Positions 28,920 through 37,730 of a stretch of 64,000 nucleotides of DNA are shown in pieces. Position 1 is the first letter of the stretch, and every line of letters begins with the position of its first letter. The position numbers and the translations under genes were made by a program. The stretch comes from Stenotrophomonas maltophilia (GTDB lineage Bacteria; Pseudomonadota; Gammaproteobacteria; Xanthomonadales; Xanthomonadaceae), in NCBI GenBank assembly GCA_900113425.1, contig FOZF01000003.1, positions 186,001 to 250,000 of the forward strand, read 5' to 3'. The notes beneath the pieces were generated by a model. The model was not told the origin of the DNA. It was given only the letters and a program-made list of their open reading frames with translations, and made no database searches.

Positions 28920-31763
28920 ATGACCCAACTCGCCTCCAGCTACGACCCGAAGTCCTTCGAGACCGACCTCTACGAGGCCTGGGAGAAGGCCGGCCACTTC
29001 AAGCCGTCCGGCCAGGGCGAGCCGTACACCATCCTGCTGCCACCGCCGAACGTGACGGGCACGCTGCACATGGGACACGCCTTCCAGCAGACCCTGATGG
29101 ATGCGCTGGTGCGCTACCACCGCATGCGCGGCTACGACACGCTGTGGCAGGTCGGTACCGACCACGCCGGCATCGCCACCGAGATGGTGGTCAGCCGCAA
29201 CCTGGCACTGGAAGGCAAGGGCGAAACCCGTGACTCGCTGGGCCGCGAAGGCTTCATCGGCAAGGTCTGGGAGTGGAAGCAGCAGTCCGGCGACACCATC
29301 GAACGACAGATGCGCCGCCTCGGCACGTCGGCCGACTGGTCGCGCAGCACCTTCACCATGGACCCGCAGCCCTCGGCGGCGGTGATCGAGGCCTTCGTGC
29401 GCTGGCACGAGCAGGGCCTGATCTACCGCGGCCAGCGTCTGGTCAACTGGGATCCGGTGCTGAAAACCGCCATCTCCGACCTGGAAGTGGAGAGCGCCGA
29501 AGAAGACGGTTTCCTGTGGTCGATCGCCTATCAGCTCGATGAAGGCCTGAGCTACGAGCACGTCGAGCGCGACGCCGACGGCAACGAGACCCTGCGCGAG
29601 ACCCGCGATTATCTGGTGGTTGCCACCACCCGCCCGGAGACCCTGCTGGGCGACACCGCGGTGATGGTGCATCCGGAAGACGAGCGGTACGCGCACCTGA
29701 TCGGCAAGACCGTGGTGCTGCCGCTGACCGGCCGCCGCGTGCCGGTGATCGCTGATGATTACGTGGACCGCGCCTTCGGTACCGGCGTGGTCAAGGTCAC
29801 GCCCGCGCATGACTTCAACGATTACCAGGTCGGGGTGCGCCACAGCCTGCCGATGATCAACCTGTTCACTCCGGTGGCGGCGCTGAATGAGAACGCCCCG
29901 GAGCGCTTCCAGGGCCTGGACCGCTATGAAGCACGCAAGGCCGTGCTGTCCGAGCTGGAAGACCTGGGCATCCTGGTGGAGACCAAGGCGCACAAGCTGC
30001 AGGTGCCGCGCGGCGACCGCACCGGCCAGGTGATCGAGCCGTACCTGACCGACCAGTGGTTCGTGAAGATGGACGAACTGGCCAAGCGCGGCCTGGAGCT
30101 GGTCGAAGGTACCGATGGAAAGCCGGGCAGCATCTCCTTCGTGCCGCCGAACTGGATCAACACCTACCGTCACTGGATGGCCAACATCCAGGATTGGTGC
30201 ATCAGCCGCCAGCTGTGGTGGGGCCACCGCATTCCGGCGTGGTTCGACGCTGCCACCGGCACCTGCTACGTCGGTCGCAGCGAGGATGAGGTGCGGGCAA
30301 AGCACAAGCTCGGCAGCGATGTCGTGCTGAACCAGGAAAGCGACGTGCTGGAGACCTGGTTCTCCTCGCAGCTGTGGCCGTTCTCCACCCTGGGCTGGCC
30401 GAACGAACAGACCATGGCCGAGCGCGGCTTCAACCGCTACCTGCCGTCGTCGGTGCTGGTCACCGGCTTCGACATCATCTTCTTCTGGGTGGCCCGCATG
30501 ATCATGGCCACCGACAACCTGACCGGAAAGATTCCGTTCAAGGACGTCTACTTCACCGGCCTGATCCGCGACGGACAAGGCCAGAAGATGTCCAAGAGCA
30601 AGGGCAACGTGCTCGACCCGCTGGACATCATCGATGGCATCAGCATCGATGACCTGGTCGCCAAGCGCACCGGCGGCCTGATGCAGCCGAAGATGGTGGA
30701 GAAGATCGAGAAGGCCACGCGCAGGGAGTTCCCGGACGGCATCGCCGCCCACGGGGCCGACGCGCTGCGCTTCACCATCGCGGCGCTGGCCACCCATGGC
30801 CGCGACATCAAGTTCGACATGAACCGTGCCGAAGGCTACAAGAACTTCTGCAACAAGCTGTGGAATGCCAGCCGCTTCGCGCTGATGAACACCGAAGGTG
30901 CGGCGTTCAGCGGCGTGCCGGCACCGCGTACCGATGCCGAGCGCTGGATCCTTGCACGCCTGGCGGCCACCACCGCCGAAGCGCAGGGCCACTTCGCCGC
31001 CTACCGCTTCGACCTGCTGGCGCAGTGCCTGTATGAGTTTGCCTGGAATGCGTTCTGCGACTGGTTCCTCGAACTGAGCAAGCCGGCCCTGAGCGGCAGC
31101 GACGCAGCGGATGCCGAAAGCACCCGCCACACCCTGCTGTACGTGCTGGAAGCCCTGCTGCGCCTGCTGCACCCGTTGACGCCGTTCATCACCGAACAGC
31201 TGTGGCAGCAGCTTGCGCCGCGCCTGGGCCTGGCCGAAACCACGCTGTCGCTGCGCCCCTACCCGACCGCAGCCGAGTTCCAGGGCGATTTCGCCCAGGC
31301 CGAAGCCGACGTGGAATGGCTCAAGGCGGTGATCAGCGCGGTGCGCCGCGTGCGCAGCGAACTGAACGTCGCACCGTCCAGGCTGGTGCCCCTGCGCCTG
31401 CAGGCCGGCCAGCAGCAGGATCGTGCCCGCGTCGAACGCTTCACTGCGTCGCTGTCGTTCCTGCTGAAGCTGGACAGCGTGCAATGGCTGGGCGAAGGCG
31501 AAAGCGCTCCGCCTGCAGCCGCCGCCATCGTCGGTGAGTTGAAGCTGCTGGTGCCGCTGGAAGGCCTGGTCGATCTGGATGCCGAACGTACGCGCCTGGA
31601 CAAGGAGATCAAGCGCGTGGAAGGCGAGCAGGAGAAGAGCGAGACCAAGCTGGCCCGGTTCACCGACAAGGTGCCGGCTGCGGTGGTCGAGCAGGAGCGC
31701 GTGCGCCTGGCCGACTGGAACACCCAGCTGGCCGGCCTGCGCGAACAACGCGCGAAGCTGTAA
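28920..31763 (+). CDS. valS: Valyl-tRNA synthetase
   Basis: Charges tRNA-Val. The 947-residue class I enzyme has the HIGH motif as [13 protein letters not shown] (about 44-55) and KMSKS as [10 protein letters not shown] (about 557-566). The editing CP1 domain contains [19 protein letters not shown]. The C-terminus is the ValS coiled-coil ([20 protein letters not shown] to the end), which clamps the tRNA. Last gene of the operon; a terminator follows ten bases after the stop. Confidence 0.97.
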   Translation: MTQLASSYDPKSFETDLYEAWEKAGHFKPSGQGEPYTILLPPPNVTGTLHMGHAFQQTLMDALVRYHRMRGYDTLWQVGTDHAGIATEMVVSRNLALEGKGETRDSLGREGFIGKVWEWKQQSGDTIERQMRRLGTSADWSRSTFTMDPQPSAAVIEAFVRWHEQGLIYRGQRLVNWDPVLKTAISDLEVESAEEDGFLWSIAYQLDEGLSYEHVERDADGNETLRETRDYLVVATTRPETLLGDTAVMVHPEDERYAHLIGKTVVLPLTGRRVPVIADDYVDRAFGTGVVKVTPAHDFNDYQVGVRHSLPMINLFTPVAALNENAPERFQGLDRYEARKAVLSELEDLGILVETKAHKLQVPRGDRTGQVIEPYLTDQWFVKMDELAKRGLELVEGTDGKPGSISFVPPNWINTYRHWMANIQDWCISRQLWWGHRIPAWFDAATGTCYVGRSEDEVRAKHKLGSDVVLNQESDVLETWFSSQLWPFSTLGWPNEQTMAERGFNRYLPSSVLVTGFDIIFFWVARMIMATDNLTGKIPFKDVYFTGLIRDGQGQKMSKSKGNVLDPLDIIDGISIDDLVAKRTGGLMQPKMVEKIEKATRREFPDGIAAHGADALRFTIAALATHGRDIKFDMNRAEGYKNFCNKLWNASRFALMNTEGAAFSGVPAPRTDAERWILARLAATTAEAQGHFAAYRFDLLAQCLYEFAWNAFCDWFLELSKPALSGSDAADAESTRHTLLYVLEALLRLLHPLTPFITEQLWQQLAPRLGLAETTLSLRPYPTAAEFQGDFAQAEADVEWLKAVISAVRRVRSELNVAPSRLVPLRLQAGQQQDRARVERFTASLSFLLKLDSVQWLGEGESAPPAAAAIVGELKLLVPLEGLVDLDAERTRLDKEIKRVEGEQEKSETKLARFTDKVPAAVVEQERVRLADWNTQLAGLREQRAKL

Positions 31764-31773
31764 CAGCAGATCG

Positions 31774-31810
31774 GCGGGTGCGGATCCAGGTCCGCACCCG
31801 CCCACGTCTT
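31774..31810 (+). terminator. Rho-independent terminator after valS
   Basis: An 11-bp stem, GCGGGTGCGGA with TCCGCACCCGC (31774-31784 and 31791-31801), loop TCCAGG, followed by CCACGTCTTTT. It ends the pepA-holC-valS transcript before the EamA gene. Confidence 0.75.
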
Positions 31811-31826
31811 TTGGCATCATCAGCGG

Positions 31827-32648
31827 ATGCCGCTTTCGATCTTCCTGCTGGTTCTCGCCGCTGCCGCGCTGCATGCCAGCTGGAACGCCATCGTCAAGCG
31901 TGGCGCCGACAAGCTCCTCGGCACCGTGCTCGTCACCGGCAGCGCCGCACTGCTGTCTGCCGCGCTGCTGCCCTTCCTTCCTCTGCCGGATGTGACCAGC
32001 TGGCCCTGGCTGGCTGCCTCGGTACTGCTGCAGGTGGTCTATTACGCGCTGGTCGCGCGCTGCTATCAGCAGGTGGACATGAGCCTGGCGTATCCGGTCA
32101 TGCGCGGTTGCGCACCGATCCTGGTGGCGCTGGCCGGCACCCTGCTCGGCGAATCACTGCCCGCAGCGGCATGGCTGGGCGTGGTGCTGGTCAGCAGCGG
32201 CATCCTGGCCATGGCACTGGGCGCGCGTGCAGGCCAGCTCGGCCTGCCGCTGCTGACGGCGACGCTGATCGCAACCTACACCCGGGTCGATGCGCACGGC
32301 GCGCGCCTGTCGGGCAGCCCGCTGGCCTACACGTTGTGGCTGTTCCTGCTGTCGGGCATCCCGCTGCCGCTGTGGGCGTTGTACACCCGCCGCAGCGCGG
32401 TGCTGACCTATGCGCGCCGGCATTGGCCGCTGGGCCTGGCCGGCGGCGTAGGCACCACCGCGTCCTATGCAATGGCACTGTGGGCGATGACCCAGGCACC
32501 GGTAGCGATGGTATCGGCCCTGCGCGAGTCATCGATCCTGTTCGCCCTGCTGATCTCGGCATTCCTGCTGCGCGAACGGATACCGCGCGTGCGCTGGCTG
32601 GCGGCGTCGCTGATCGTCAGCGGAGTGCTGGCGCTGCGGCTGGCGTGA
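31827..32648 (+). CDS. EamA-family (DMT) transporter
   Basis: A 273-residue inner-membrane protein with about ten hydrophobic segments arranged as two EamA repeats (about 5-132 and 145-272). Repeat signatures are RCYQQVDMSLAYPVMRGCAPI, and in the second half AMALWAMTQAPVAMVSALRESSILFALLISAFLLRERI. The superfamily exports metabolites such as amino acids and nucleobases; substrate cannot be read from the sequence. It has its own transcription unit after the valS terminator and converges on rimI. Confidence 0.9.
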   Translation: MPLSIFLLVLAAAALHASWNAIVKRGADKLLGTVLVTGSAALLSAALLPFLPLPDVTSWPWLAASVLLQVVYYALVARCYQQVDMSLAYPVMRGCAPILVALAGTLLGESLPAAAWLGVVLVSSGILAMALGARAGQLGLPLLTATLIATYTRVDAHGARLSGSPLAYTLWLFLLSGIPLPLWALYTRRSAVLTYARRHWPLGLAGGVGTTASYAMALWAMTQAPVAMVSALRESSILFALLISAFLLRERIPRVRWLAASLIVSGVLALRLA

Positions 32649-32721
32649 ACCGCGCGTGCCCGGCAAGGTTCGCACCTGCCGCCAGCGCCCGGCCGTACCG
32701 GCGGGCAACGCGACATCCCGG

Positions 32722-33219
32722 TTACAGCGGCGGCATCGTCTGCAGGTCGCCCTCGACCAGCTCGATCGCCATCACCACCGCGTCCTCGCGCCCCTGCGCG
32801 GCCGGGTAATAGCGCGGACGCCGGCCGATCTCGTTGAACCCTTCGCTGTGATACAGCGCCAGCGCCGGCGCATTGGACGGGCGCACTTCCAGGAACACAC
32901 GTTGGGCACCGCGATCACCGGCCAGCTGCACCAGCGCACGCAGCAGCTGCCGCCCCAGCCCGCGAGACTGCACCAGCGGATCGATGCAGATGTTCAGCAC
33001 ATGCGCCTCGTCGGCAGCGATGCTCAGTACGCCGTAGCCGACCAGCTGGCCATCGCGCTCCATCGCCAGACCGGGATAACCCGCACGCAGGCAATCGATG
33101 AAAATGCCGCGTGTCCACGGGAAAGGATAGCCACGCACCTCGATCGCCATCACCTCGGCAAGATCGCTCTCGCGCAGCGCCCGCAGGCGTACCGCACCGG
33201 GCTGGCTGACCGCACTCAC
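32722..33219 (-). CDS. rimI: Ribosomal-protein alanine acetyltransferase RimI (GNAT)
   Basis: Acetylates the N-terminal Ala of ribosomal protein S18. 165 residues from a GTG at 33219 that overlaps the upstream stop as GTGA. GNAT motif A is LNICIDPLVQSRGLGRQLLRALV, motif B is VFLEVRPSNAPALALYHSEGFNEIGRRPRYY, and RGYPFPWTRGIF is the RimI substrate-side signature. The C-terminus has about ten residues more than E. coli RimI. The holD-rimI pairing is also found in E. coli. Confidence 0.94.
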   Translation of the reverse strand: MSAVSQPGAVRLRALRESDLAEVMAIEVRGYPFPWTRGIFIDCLRAGYPGLAMERDGQLVGYGVLSIAADEAHVLNICIDPLVQSRGLGRQLLRALVQLAGDRGAQRVFLEVRPSNAPALALYHSEGFNEIGRRPRYYPAAQGREDAVVMAIELVEGDLQTMPPL

Positions 33220-33710
33220 GGCGCCCCCCGCTTGCGCAGGGCGCGCAGCTGCGGCCACAGCGCGCGCTTGGCGGCTGGATCACGGCGCAGCTGCTCCAAC
33301 GGCCAGCTGTCCATCAGCGCCTGCGTCGCGGCATCGTTCGGGTTGCAGCCGGATGCGCGCAGCAGCGCGATCTGCAGGCGATCAGGCAGACGTACCGCCG
33401 GCTGCCGGGTGGTACCCGCCGACGCCGCGCGGGCCACCTGCGGTTCGGTTGCCGGCACCACGGCGGGCGCGGTGCGAGGCGGCGGCGACGGACTCCGCGG
33501 CTGGCGCGGTGCCGGCTCCATCGCTGCCGGTTCCGGCTGGCGTGGCGGGGACTGCGCTGCCGGGCTGGCCGCATCGGCGTCGGCCACGCTCAGCTGCAAT
33601 GCAGCGTCCAGCTCCGCGGCCAGCTGGCCATCGTGATAGACGGTATAGCCCATCGCCTGCAGCCAGGCCTGCTGGGCCGGTGACCACAGCACGGGCAGAT
33701 CCTGGCTCAC
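33216..33710 (-). CDS. Probable DNA polymerase III psi subunit (HolD-like)
   Basis: A 164-residue protein read from a GTG at 33710 that overlaps the pssA stop (GTGA), with a second GTGA into rimI. It has three parts: an N-terminal SPAQQAWLQAMGYTVYHDG resembling the clamp-loader-binding start of E. coli psi; a low-complexity Pro/Ala linker (about 55-105); and a C-terminal LEQLRRDPAAKRALWPQLR close in pattern to the E. coli psi stretch LTDLRANPTARAALWQQI. Together with the rimI linkage this supports HolD. Similarity is short and judged by eye, so I leave the symbol blank. Confidence 0.68.
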   Translation of the reverse strand: MSQDLPVLWSPAQQAWLQAMGYTVYHDGQLAAELDAALQLSVADADAASPAAQSPPRQPEPAAMEPAPRQPRSPSPPPRTAPAVVPATEPQVARAASAGTTRQPAVRLPDRLQIALLRASGCNPNDAATQALMDSWPLEQLRRDPAAKRALWPQLRALRKRGAP

Positions 33711-34483
33711 GCGGCCTCGGACTTCTTGCGCAGGCGCTGCACCGCCCACATCACCGGGCCGGACAGCGCATAAAGGATGCCCACGGCGAACAGGACGCGC
33801 GGCAGGTCGATCACCGCGATCGCGATGGCCATCGGTACCAGTGCCAGGACCAGGAACGGCACCCGGTCGGAACGGGAATCCTTGGCGGCACCGCCCTTGA
33901 AGCTCCAGAAGCGGATGCGGCTGACCATCAGCAGCGCAGCGACCAGCGTCACCGCCAGCGCCACATAGCGCAGCTGATTGCCGTCCCAGCCCAGGTTGCC
34001 ATCGGCGAAGGCCCAGACGAACGACATCATCAGCCCGGCAGCGGCCGGGCTGGCCAGGCCAACGAACCAGCGCTTGTCCACCACCGCGACCTGGGTATTG
34101 AAGCGGGCCAGGCGCAGCGCCGCACATGCGGCGTACAGGAAGGCCACGGCCCAGCCGACACGGCCCAGCAGGGGATCATCGAATTTCAGCCAGGACAGCG
34201 ACCAGTGGTACATCACCAGTGCCGGCGCCATGCCGAAGCTGACCAGGTCGGCCAGCGAGTCGTACTGCACGCCGAACTCGCTGCTGGTGCCGGTCAGGCG
34301 CGCGACGCGGCCATCCAGGCCGTCCATCACCGCCGCCACGAACACCGCGATGCTGGCATTGACGAAATCCCCGTTGGCAGCGGCGATGATCGCGTAGAAG
34401 CCCGCGAACAGGCCCGCAGTGGTGAACAGGTTGGGCAGCAGGTAAATCGTGCGCGAACGCGGCGGCGGTGTGATCGGGTCCAT
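33707..34483 (-). CDS. pssA: CDP-diacylglycerol-serine O-phosphatidyltransferase
   Basis: Makes phosphatidylserine, precursor of phosphatidylethanolamine, from CDP-diacylglycerol and L-serine. The 258-residue protein is the Bacillus-type membrane enzyme, not the E. coli phospholipase-D-type. The CDP-alcohol signature DGLDGRVARLTGTSSEFGVQYDSLAD (D-G-x2-A-R-x8-G-x3-D-x3-D) is intact near residue 67. About seven membrane segments follow. Start at MDPITPPPRSRTIYL. First of a tight operon with the HolD-like gene and rimI. Confidence 0.95.
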   Translation of the reverse strand: MDPITPPPRSRTIYLLPNLFTTAGLFAGFYAIIAAANGDFVNASIAVFVAAVMDGLDGRVARLTGTSSEFGVQYDSLADLVSFGMAPALVMYHWSLSWLKFDDPLLGRVGWAVAFLYAACAALRLARFNTQVAVVDKRWFVGLASPAAAGLMMSFVWAFADGNLGWDGNQLRYVALAVTLVAALLMVSRIRFWSFKGGAAKDSRSDRVPFLVLALVPMAIAIAVIDLPRVLFAVGILYALSGPVMWAVQRLRKKSEAA

Positions 34484-34563
34484 GGAATCCAGTTTAATCG
34501 ACTTGCCAGCGGTCGGTGCCAATGCTGCAATCGGCGTTCTACGCCCATTCTGCGGAGTTTGCC

Positions 34564-34941
34564 ATGCGTGCCCTGTCCTGCCTGGGATGCCTGCTGCTGT
34601 TGGCCAGTACCAGTGCCATGGCCGGCCCCGTCTACAAGTGGAAGGACGCCAACGGCGTCACCCAGTATTCGGAAACCCCGCCAGCAGGCAGGACCTACGA
34701 GACCCGGGCGCAGGCGCGCTCGGCGCCATCGGCCGACAGCGCCGAACGTCCGGCCGCGCCGGTGCCGGAACAGTGCAGCACCGCCCGGGCCAACCTGGCC
34801 CTGCTGGAAGGGTCCGGCCAGGTGATGCAGGACACCGACGGCGACGGCAAGGGCGATACCGTGCTGACCGCGGAGCAGCGCACCGCGCAGAAGGGACTGG
34901 CTGAAGCCAGCATCAAGGCCTACTGCCCAGCAGCCGGTTGA
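34564..34941 (+). CDS. Periplasmic DUF4124-domain protein
   Basis: A 125-residue exported protein. Signal peptide 1-20 (MRALSCLGCLLLLASTSAMA), then a DUF4124 domain beginning GPVYKWKDANGVTQYSETPP, a pattern abundant in Xanthomonadaceae and with no assigned function. Two cysteines (PEQCSTAR and KAYCPAAG) could form a disulfide. Start at 34564 has GGAG seven bases upstream. The gene runs divergently from pssA. Confidence 0.85.
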   Translation: MRALSCLGCLLLLASTSAMAGPVYKWKDANGVTQYSETPPAGRTYETRAQARSAPSADSAERPAAPVPEQCSTARANLALLEGSGQVMQDTDGDGKGDTVLTAEQRTAQKGLAEASIKAYCPAAG

Positions 34942-35070
34942 TGGGTCGGCAGGGCTGCGCCCTGCACCCGCCTCAAGCAACGTCAAACGCCAAAACGGCC
35001 CTGGTTTTCTGCTGGTCTGGCGGGGCGGTGTGGGCTGGCAGGACACGGCGTCAAACCCATCCAATCAAAA

Positions 35071-35112
35071 TGGGGTCAGATCCGTTTCCGCAGGAAAACG
35101 GATCTGACCCCA
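35071..35112. repeat. GGGGTCAGATCC palindrome
   Basis: TGGGGTCAGATCCGTTTCC pairs with GGAAAACGGATCTGACCCCA around GCA, with one extra A-T base on the right arm. It sits inside the outer 40-bp inverted repeat. GGGGTCAG-type hairpins recur in xanthomonad genomes, by recollection. Confidence 0.75.
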
Positions 35113-35147
35113 AGGCATGTCCTGACAGATCGCAGAGATCCGTCGAA

Positions 35148-35249
35148 GGCGGGGTGGGTCCGGTGGCAGGGGTGTGAGCGGCATGGATGCCGCGACCAAG
35201 CCCCCATGGACGGGTTTACGGTGTCCCCTGCCACCGGATCCACCCCGCC
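35148..35249. repeat. Copy C of the 25-52-25 palindrome
   Basis: Arms at 35148-35172 and 35225-35249 pair over 25 bases with one mismatch around a 52-base spacer (35173-35224). Arms are almost those of copy A; the spacer matches copies A (inverted) and B with a few substitutions. It lies 130 bases upstream of proS. Confidence 0.8.
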
Positions 35250-35381
35250 ATCCCACGCGAGGCCCGCTGTTGCTGTGGCAGTTGACGTTGCTTGAGGCGG
35301 GTGCAGGGCGCAGCCCTGCCGATACCCTCCCCCCGCCCGGGCTGGCAGAATAGGGATCTCTGCCGTAGACCGAAGCCGACG

Positions 35382-37073
35382 ATGCGCCTCTCCCAGTTCC
35401 ACCTGCACACCACCAAGGAAACCCCCAGCGACGCGGAGCTGACCAGCCACCGCCTGATGCTGCGTGCGGGCATGATCCGCAAGCTCGCCTCCGGCCTGTA
35501 CACCTGGTCGCCGCTGGGACTGCGCGTGCTGCGCAAGGTCGAACGCATCGTGCGGGAGGAAATGGATCGCGCCGGCGCCGTGGAGTTTCAGATTCCGACC
35601 ATCCAGCCCAAGGAGCTGTGGGAGCAGACCGGCCGCTGGCAGAAATTCGGGCCGCAGCTGCTGAAGATCAAGGATCGCAAGGACCAGGTGTTCTGCTACA
35701 GCCCGACCGCCGAGGAAGCCGCCTGCGACTTCGCACGCAGCGAACTGTCCAGCTACAAGCAGCTGCCGGTGAACTTCTACCAGATCCAGACCAAGTTCCG
35801 CGATGAGATCCGCCCGCGCTTCGGCGTGATGCGTGCACGCGAATTCCTGATGAAGGACGCCTATTCGTTCCACCTGCACGATGAGTGCCTGGTGCGCGAG
35901 TACGAGAACATGAAGGCCGCCTACAGCCGCATCTTCACCCGGCTGGGCCTGGACTTCCGCATGGTGCAGGCCGATTCCGGCGCGATCGGTGGCGACGCGT
36001 CGCAGGAATTCCACGTGATCGCCGATTCGGGCGAGGACGCGCTGGTGTTCTCCACCGGCTCGGACTACGCGGCCAACATGGAAGCGGCGATCGCCGCGGA
36101 ACCGGCGCCGCGCGCGGCAGCCGGCGAGACGATGCGCAAGGTCGAGACCCCCACCCAGAAGACCTGCGAGGACGTTGCCGCCCTGCTCGGCATCGCGCTG
36201 CAGCGCACGGTGAAGTCGGTGGCGCTGATGACCGACGAAGGGTTCGTGCTGGTGCTGGTCCGTGGCGACCACGAGGTCAACGAGATCAAGCTGGGCAAGG
36301 TTCCCGGCCTGGAAGAGCAGCGTTTTGCCAGTGAAGCGGAGATCGCCGAGTACCTGGGCAGCGTGCCCGGCTTCCTCGGCCCGGTTTCACCGGCCAAGGC
36401 GATCCGCGTGGTGGCCGACCGCGAGGTGGCGGCGATGTCCGATTTCGTGGTCGGTGCCAATGAAGCGGGCTTCCACCTGGCCGGAGTCAACTGGGGCCGT
36501 GACCTGCCGGAACCGGAAGTGGTCGATATCCGCAACGTGCGTGCCGGTGACCGTGCGCTGGACGGCGGCGAGTTGAAGATCGCCCGTGGCATCGAAGTCG
36601 GCCACGTGTTCCAGCTTGGCCGCAAGTATGCCGAAGCGCTGGACGCGACCGTCCTGGACGAGAACGGCAAGGCCGCAGTGATGGCAATGGGCTGCTACGG
36701 GATCGGCATCTCGCGCGTGGTCGCTGCCGCGATCGAACAGAATCATGACGATGCCGGCATCATCTGGCCGGACGCGATGGCGCCGTGGCAGGTGGTGGTG
36801 TGCGTCATCAACCCCAAGGGCGATACCGCTGTGGCCGAAGCCGCTGCCGGCCTGCTGCAGGAACTGCGCGATGCCGGTCTCGATGCCGCGCTGGATGATC
36901 GCGGGCTGCGTCCGGGTGCGATGTTTGCCGACATGGAGTTGATCGGCATCCCGCATCGCGTCGTGGTCAGCGAGCGCGGCCTGGCGGCCGGCACGTACGA
37001 GTACCGTTCGCGCCGTGCCAGCGAAGCCGAAAGCCTGGACAAGGCCGCCCTGCTGCAACGCCTGCAGGGTTGA
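35382..37073 (+). CDS. proS: Prolyl-tRNA synthetase (bacterial type with editing domain)
   Basis: Charges tRNA-Pro. 563 residues from [19 protein letters not shown], the family start. Class II motifs 1-3 are present ([50 protein letters not shown]). Between motifs 2 and 3 lies the YbaK-like insertion (about 235-390) that clears alanyl-tRNA-Pro, followed by the anticodon-binding domain. The open frame continues 90 bases upstream into the repeat gap. A terminator follows immediately. Confidence 0.97.
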   Translation: MRLSQFHLHTTKETPSDAELTSHRLMLRAGMIRKLASGLYTWSPLGLRVLRKVERIVREEMDRAGAVEFQIPTIQPKELWEQTGRWQKFGPQLLKIKDRKDQVFCYSPTAEEAACDFARSELSSYKQLPVNFYQIQTKFRDEIRPRFGVMRAREFLMKDAYSFHLHDECLVREYENMKAAYSRIFTRLGLDFRMVQADSGAIGGDASQEFHVIADSGEDALVFSTGSDYAANMEAAIAAEPAPRAAAGETMRKVETPTQKTCEDVAALLGIALQRTVKSVALMTDEGFVLVLVRGDHEVNEIKLGKVPGLEEQRFASEAEIAEYLGSVPGFLGPVSPAKAIRVVADREVAAMSDFVVGANEAGFHLAGVNWGRDLPEPEVVDIRNVRAGDRALDGGELKIARGIEVGHVFQLGRKYAEALDATVLDENGKAAVMAMGCYGIGISRVVAAAIEQNHDDAGIIWPDAMAPWQVVVCVINPKGDTAVAEAAAGLLQELRDAGLDAALDDRGLRPGAMFADMELIGIPHRVVVSERGLAAGTYEYRSRRASEAESLDKAALLQRLQG

Positions 37074-37080
37074 GTGACAG

Positions 37081-37105
37081 GACCGGGGCATGCCCCGGTC
37101 TTTTT
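37081..37105 (+). terminator. Rho-independent terminator after proS
   Basis: GACCGGGGCA pairs with TGCCCCGGTC without extra loop bases, followed by TTTTTCTTTG. It begins seven bases after the proS stop. Confidence 0.85.
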
Positions 37106-37205
37106 CTTTGTACCGGCGGTGGGCCGGTCAATATGCAGCTGGACATAATCCAGTCAAAATGGTCACGATGCAGTCGGTCCATCGCCATACCCTGACCTGC
37201 ATGAT

Positions 37206-37234
37206 TTGTACTGGATTTAATTCATCATTATCCT
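37206..37234 (+). promoter_or_regulatory. Candidate promoter of the H-NS-type gene
   Basis: TTGTAC (37206-37211), 17-base spacer, TATCCT (37229-37234), within a locally AT-rich stretch (37195-37235). The transcript would have a leader of roughly 55 bases ending in GGAG nine bases before the ATG. Confidence 0.4.
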
Positions 37235-37295
37235 GTGCGCCGACGCCACGGACCGGCTCGTCCCTGTCCCTTATTAGTTTCCGGAGTAACCGTAG

Positions 37296-37676
37296 ATGAG
37301 CATCGACCTGACCGGCCTGTCGGCACGCGAGCTGGGCGCATTGATCCGCACCGCGAAAAAGCAGCAGACCATCGTCGCCAAGCGTCGCCCGATCGCCAAG
37401 GTGCGGGCCCAGCTGAGCAAGCTGGCCAAGACCGAGGGTTACACCATCGAGGAGCTGTTCGGTACCGCTACCACGGCTGCCAAGCCACGCGCCCGCAAAG
37501 CGGCAGCTCCGTCCAAGACCGCCGGCCGCAAGCTGGGCAAGGTCGCCCCGAAGTACCGCAACCCGGCCAACCCGAAGGAAACCTGGACCGGCCGTGGCAA
37601 GCAGCCGCGCTGGATGGCCGAGCTGACCGCCAAGGGCAGCAAGAAGCCGGAAGATTTCCTGATCAAGAAGGCCTGA
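37296..37676 (+). CDS. H-NS-family nucleoid protein
   Basis: A 126-residue DNA-binding protein of the H-NS family. The N-terminal part (about 1-60) is helical and probably oligomerises. A lysine/alanine-rich linker (about 60-82) resembles a histone tail. The C-terminal domain YRNPANPKETWTGRGKQPRW carries the TWTGRGKQPRW hook used to read AT-rich minor grooves. Related xanthomonad proteins are Xrv regulators; which paralogue this is cannot be told by eye. Monocistronic, between terminators. Confidence 0.92.
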   Translation: MSIDLTGLSARELGALIRTAKKQQTIVAKRRPIAKVRAQLSKLAKTEGYTIEELFGTATTAAKPRARKAAAPSKTAGRKLGKVAPKYRNPANPKETWTGRGKQPRWMAELTAKGSKKPEDFLIKKA

Positions 37677-37693
37677 GGCCGGATCGGAAAGAA

Positions 37694-37729
37694 TGAAAGA
37701 CGCCGGCGCAAGCCGGCGTTCTTCATTCC
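37694..37729. terminator. Bidirectional terminator between H-NS-type gene and ThrE-type gene
   Basis: CGCCGGC and GCCGGCG (37701-37707, 37712-37718) around GCAA, extended by AATGAA and TTCATT outer pairs. It lies between two convergent stops and could serve both. Confidence 0.75.
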
Positions 37730-37730
37730 A

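Larger units (their letters stand above)
34947..35321. repeat. Perfect 40-bp inverted repeat enclosing nested palindromes
   Basis: Bases 34947-34986 and 35282-35321 are exact inverted copies (40 bp, starting CGGCAGGGCTGCGCCCTGCA). They enclose 295 bases that hold two smaller palindromes, at 35071-35112 and 35148-35249. The unit fills nearly the whole gap between the DUF4124 gene and proS. No gene was seen inside. The right half resembles the flank of copy A upstream of purL. Confidence 0.85.

Noticed and set aside
28893..31874. A 993-codon minus-strand open frame antisense to valS
   Set aside because: valS has all synthetase motifs in the plus frame; the antisense frame has none.
33711..34127. 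Extended start of the HolD-like gene inside pssA
   Set aside because: The added 139 residues are out of frame with pssA and look like shadow sequence; the GTGA overlap at 33710 gives a natural start.
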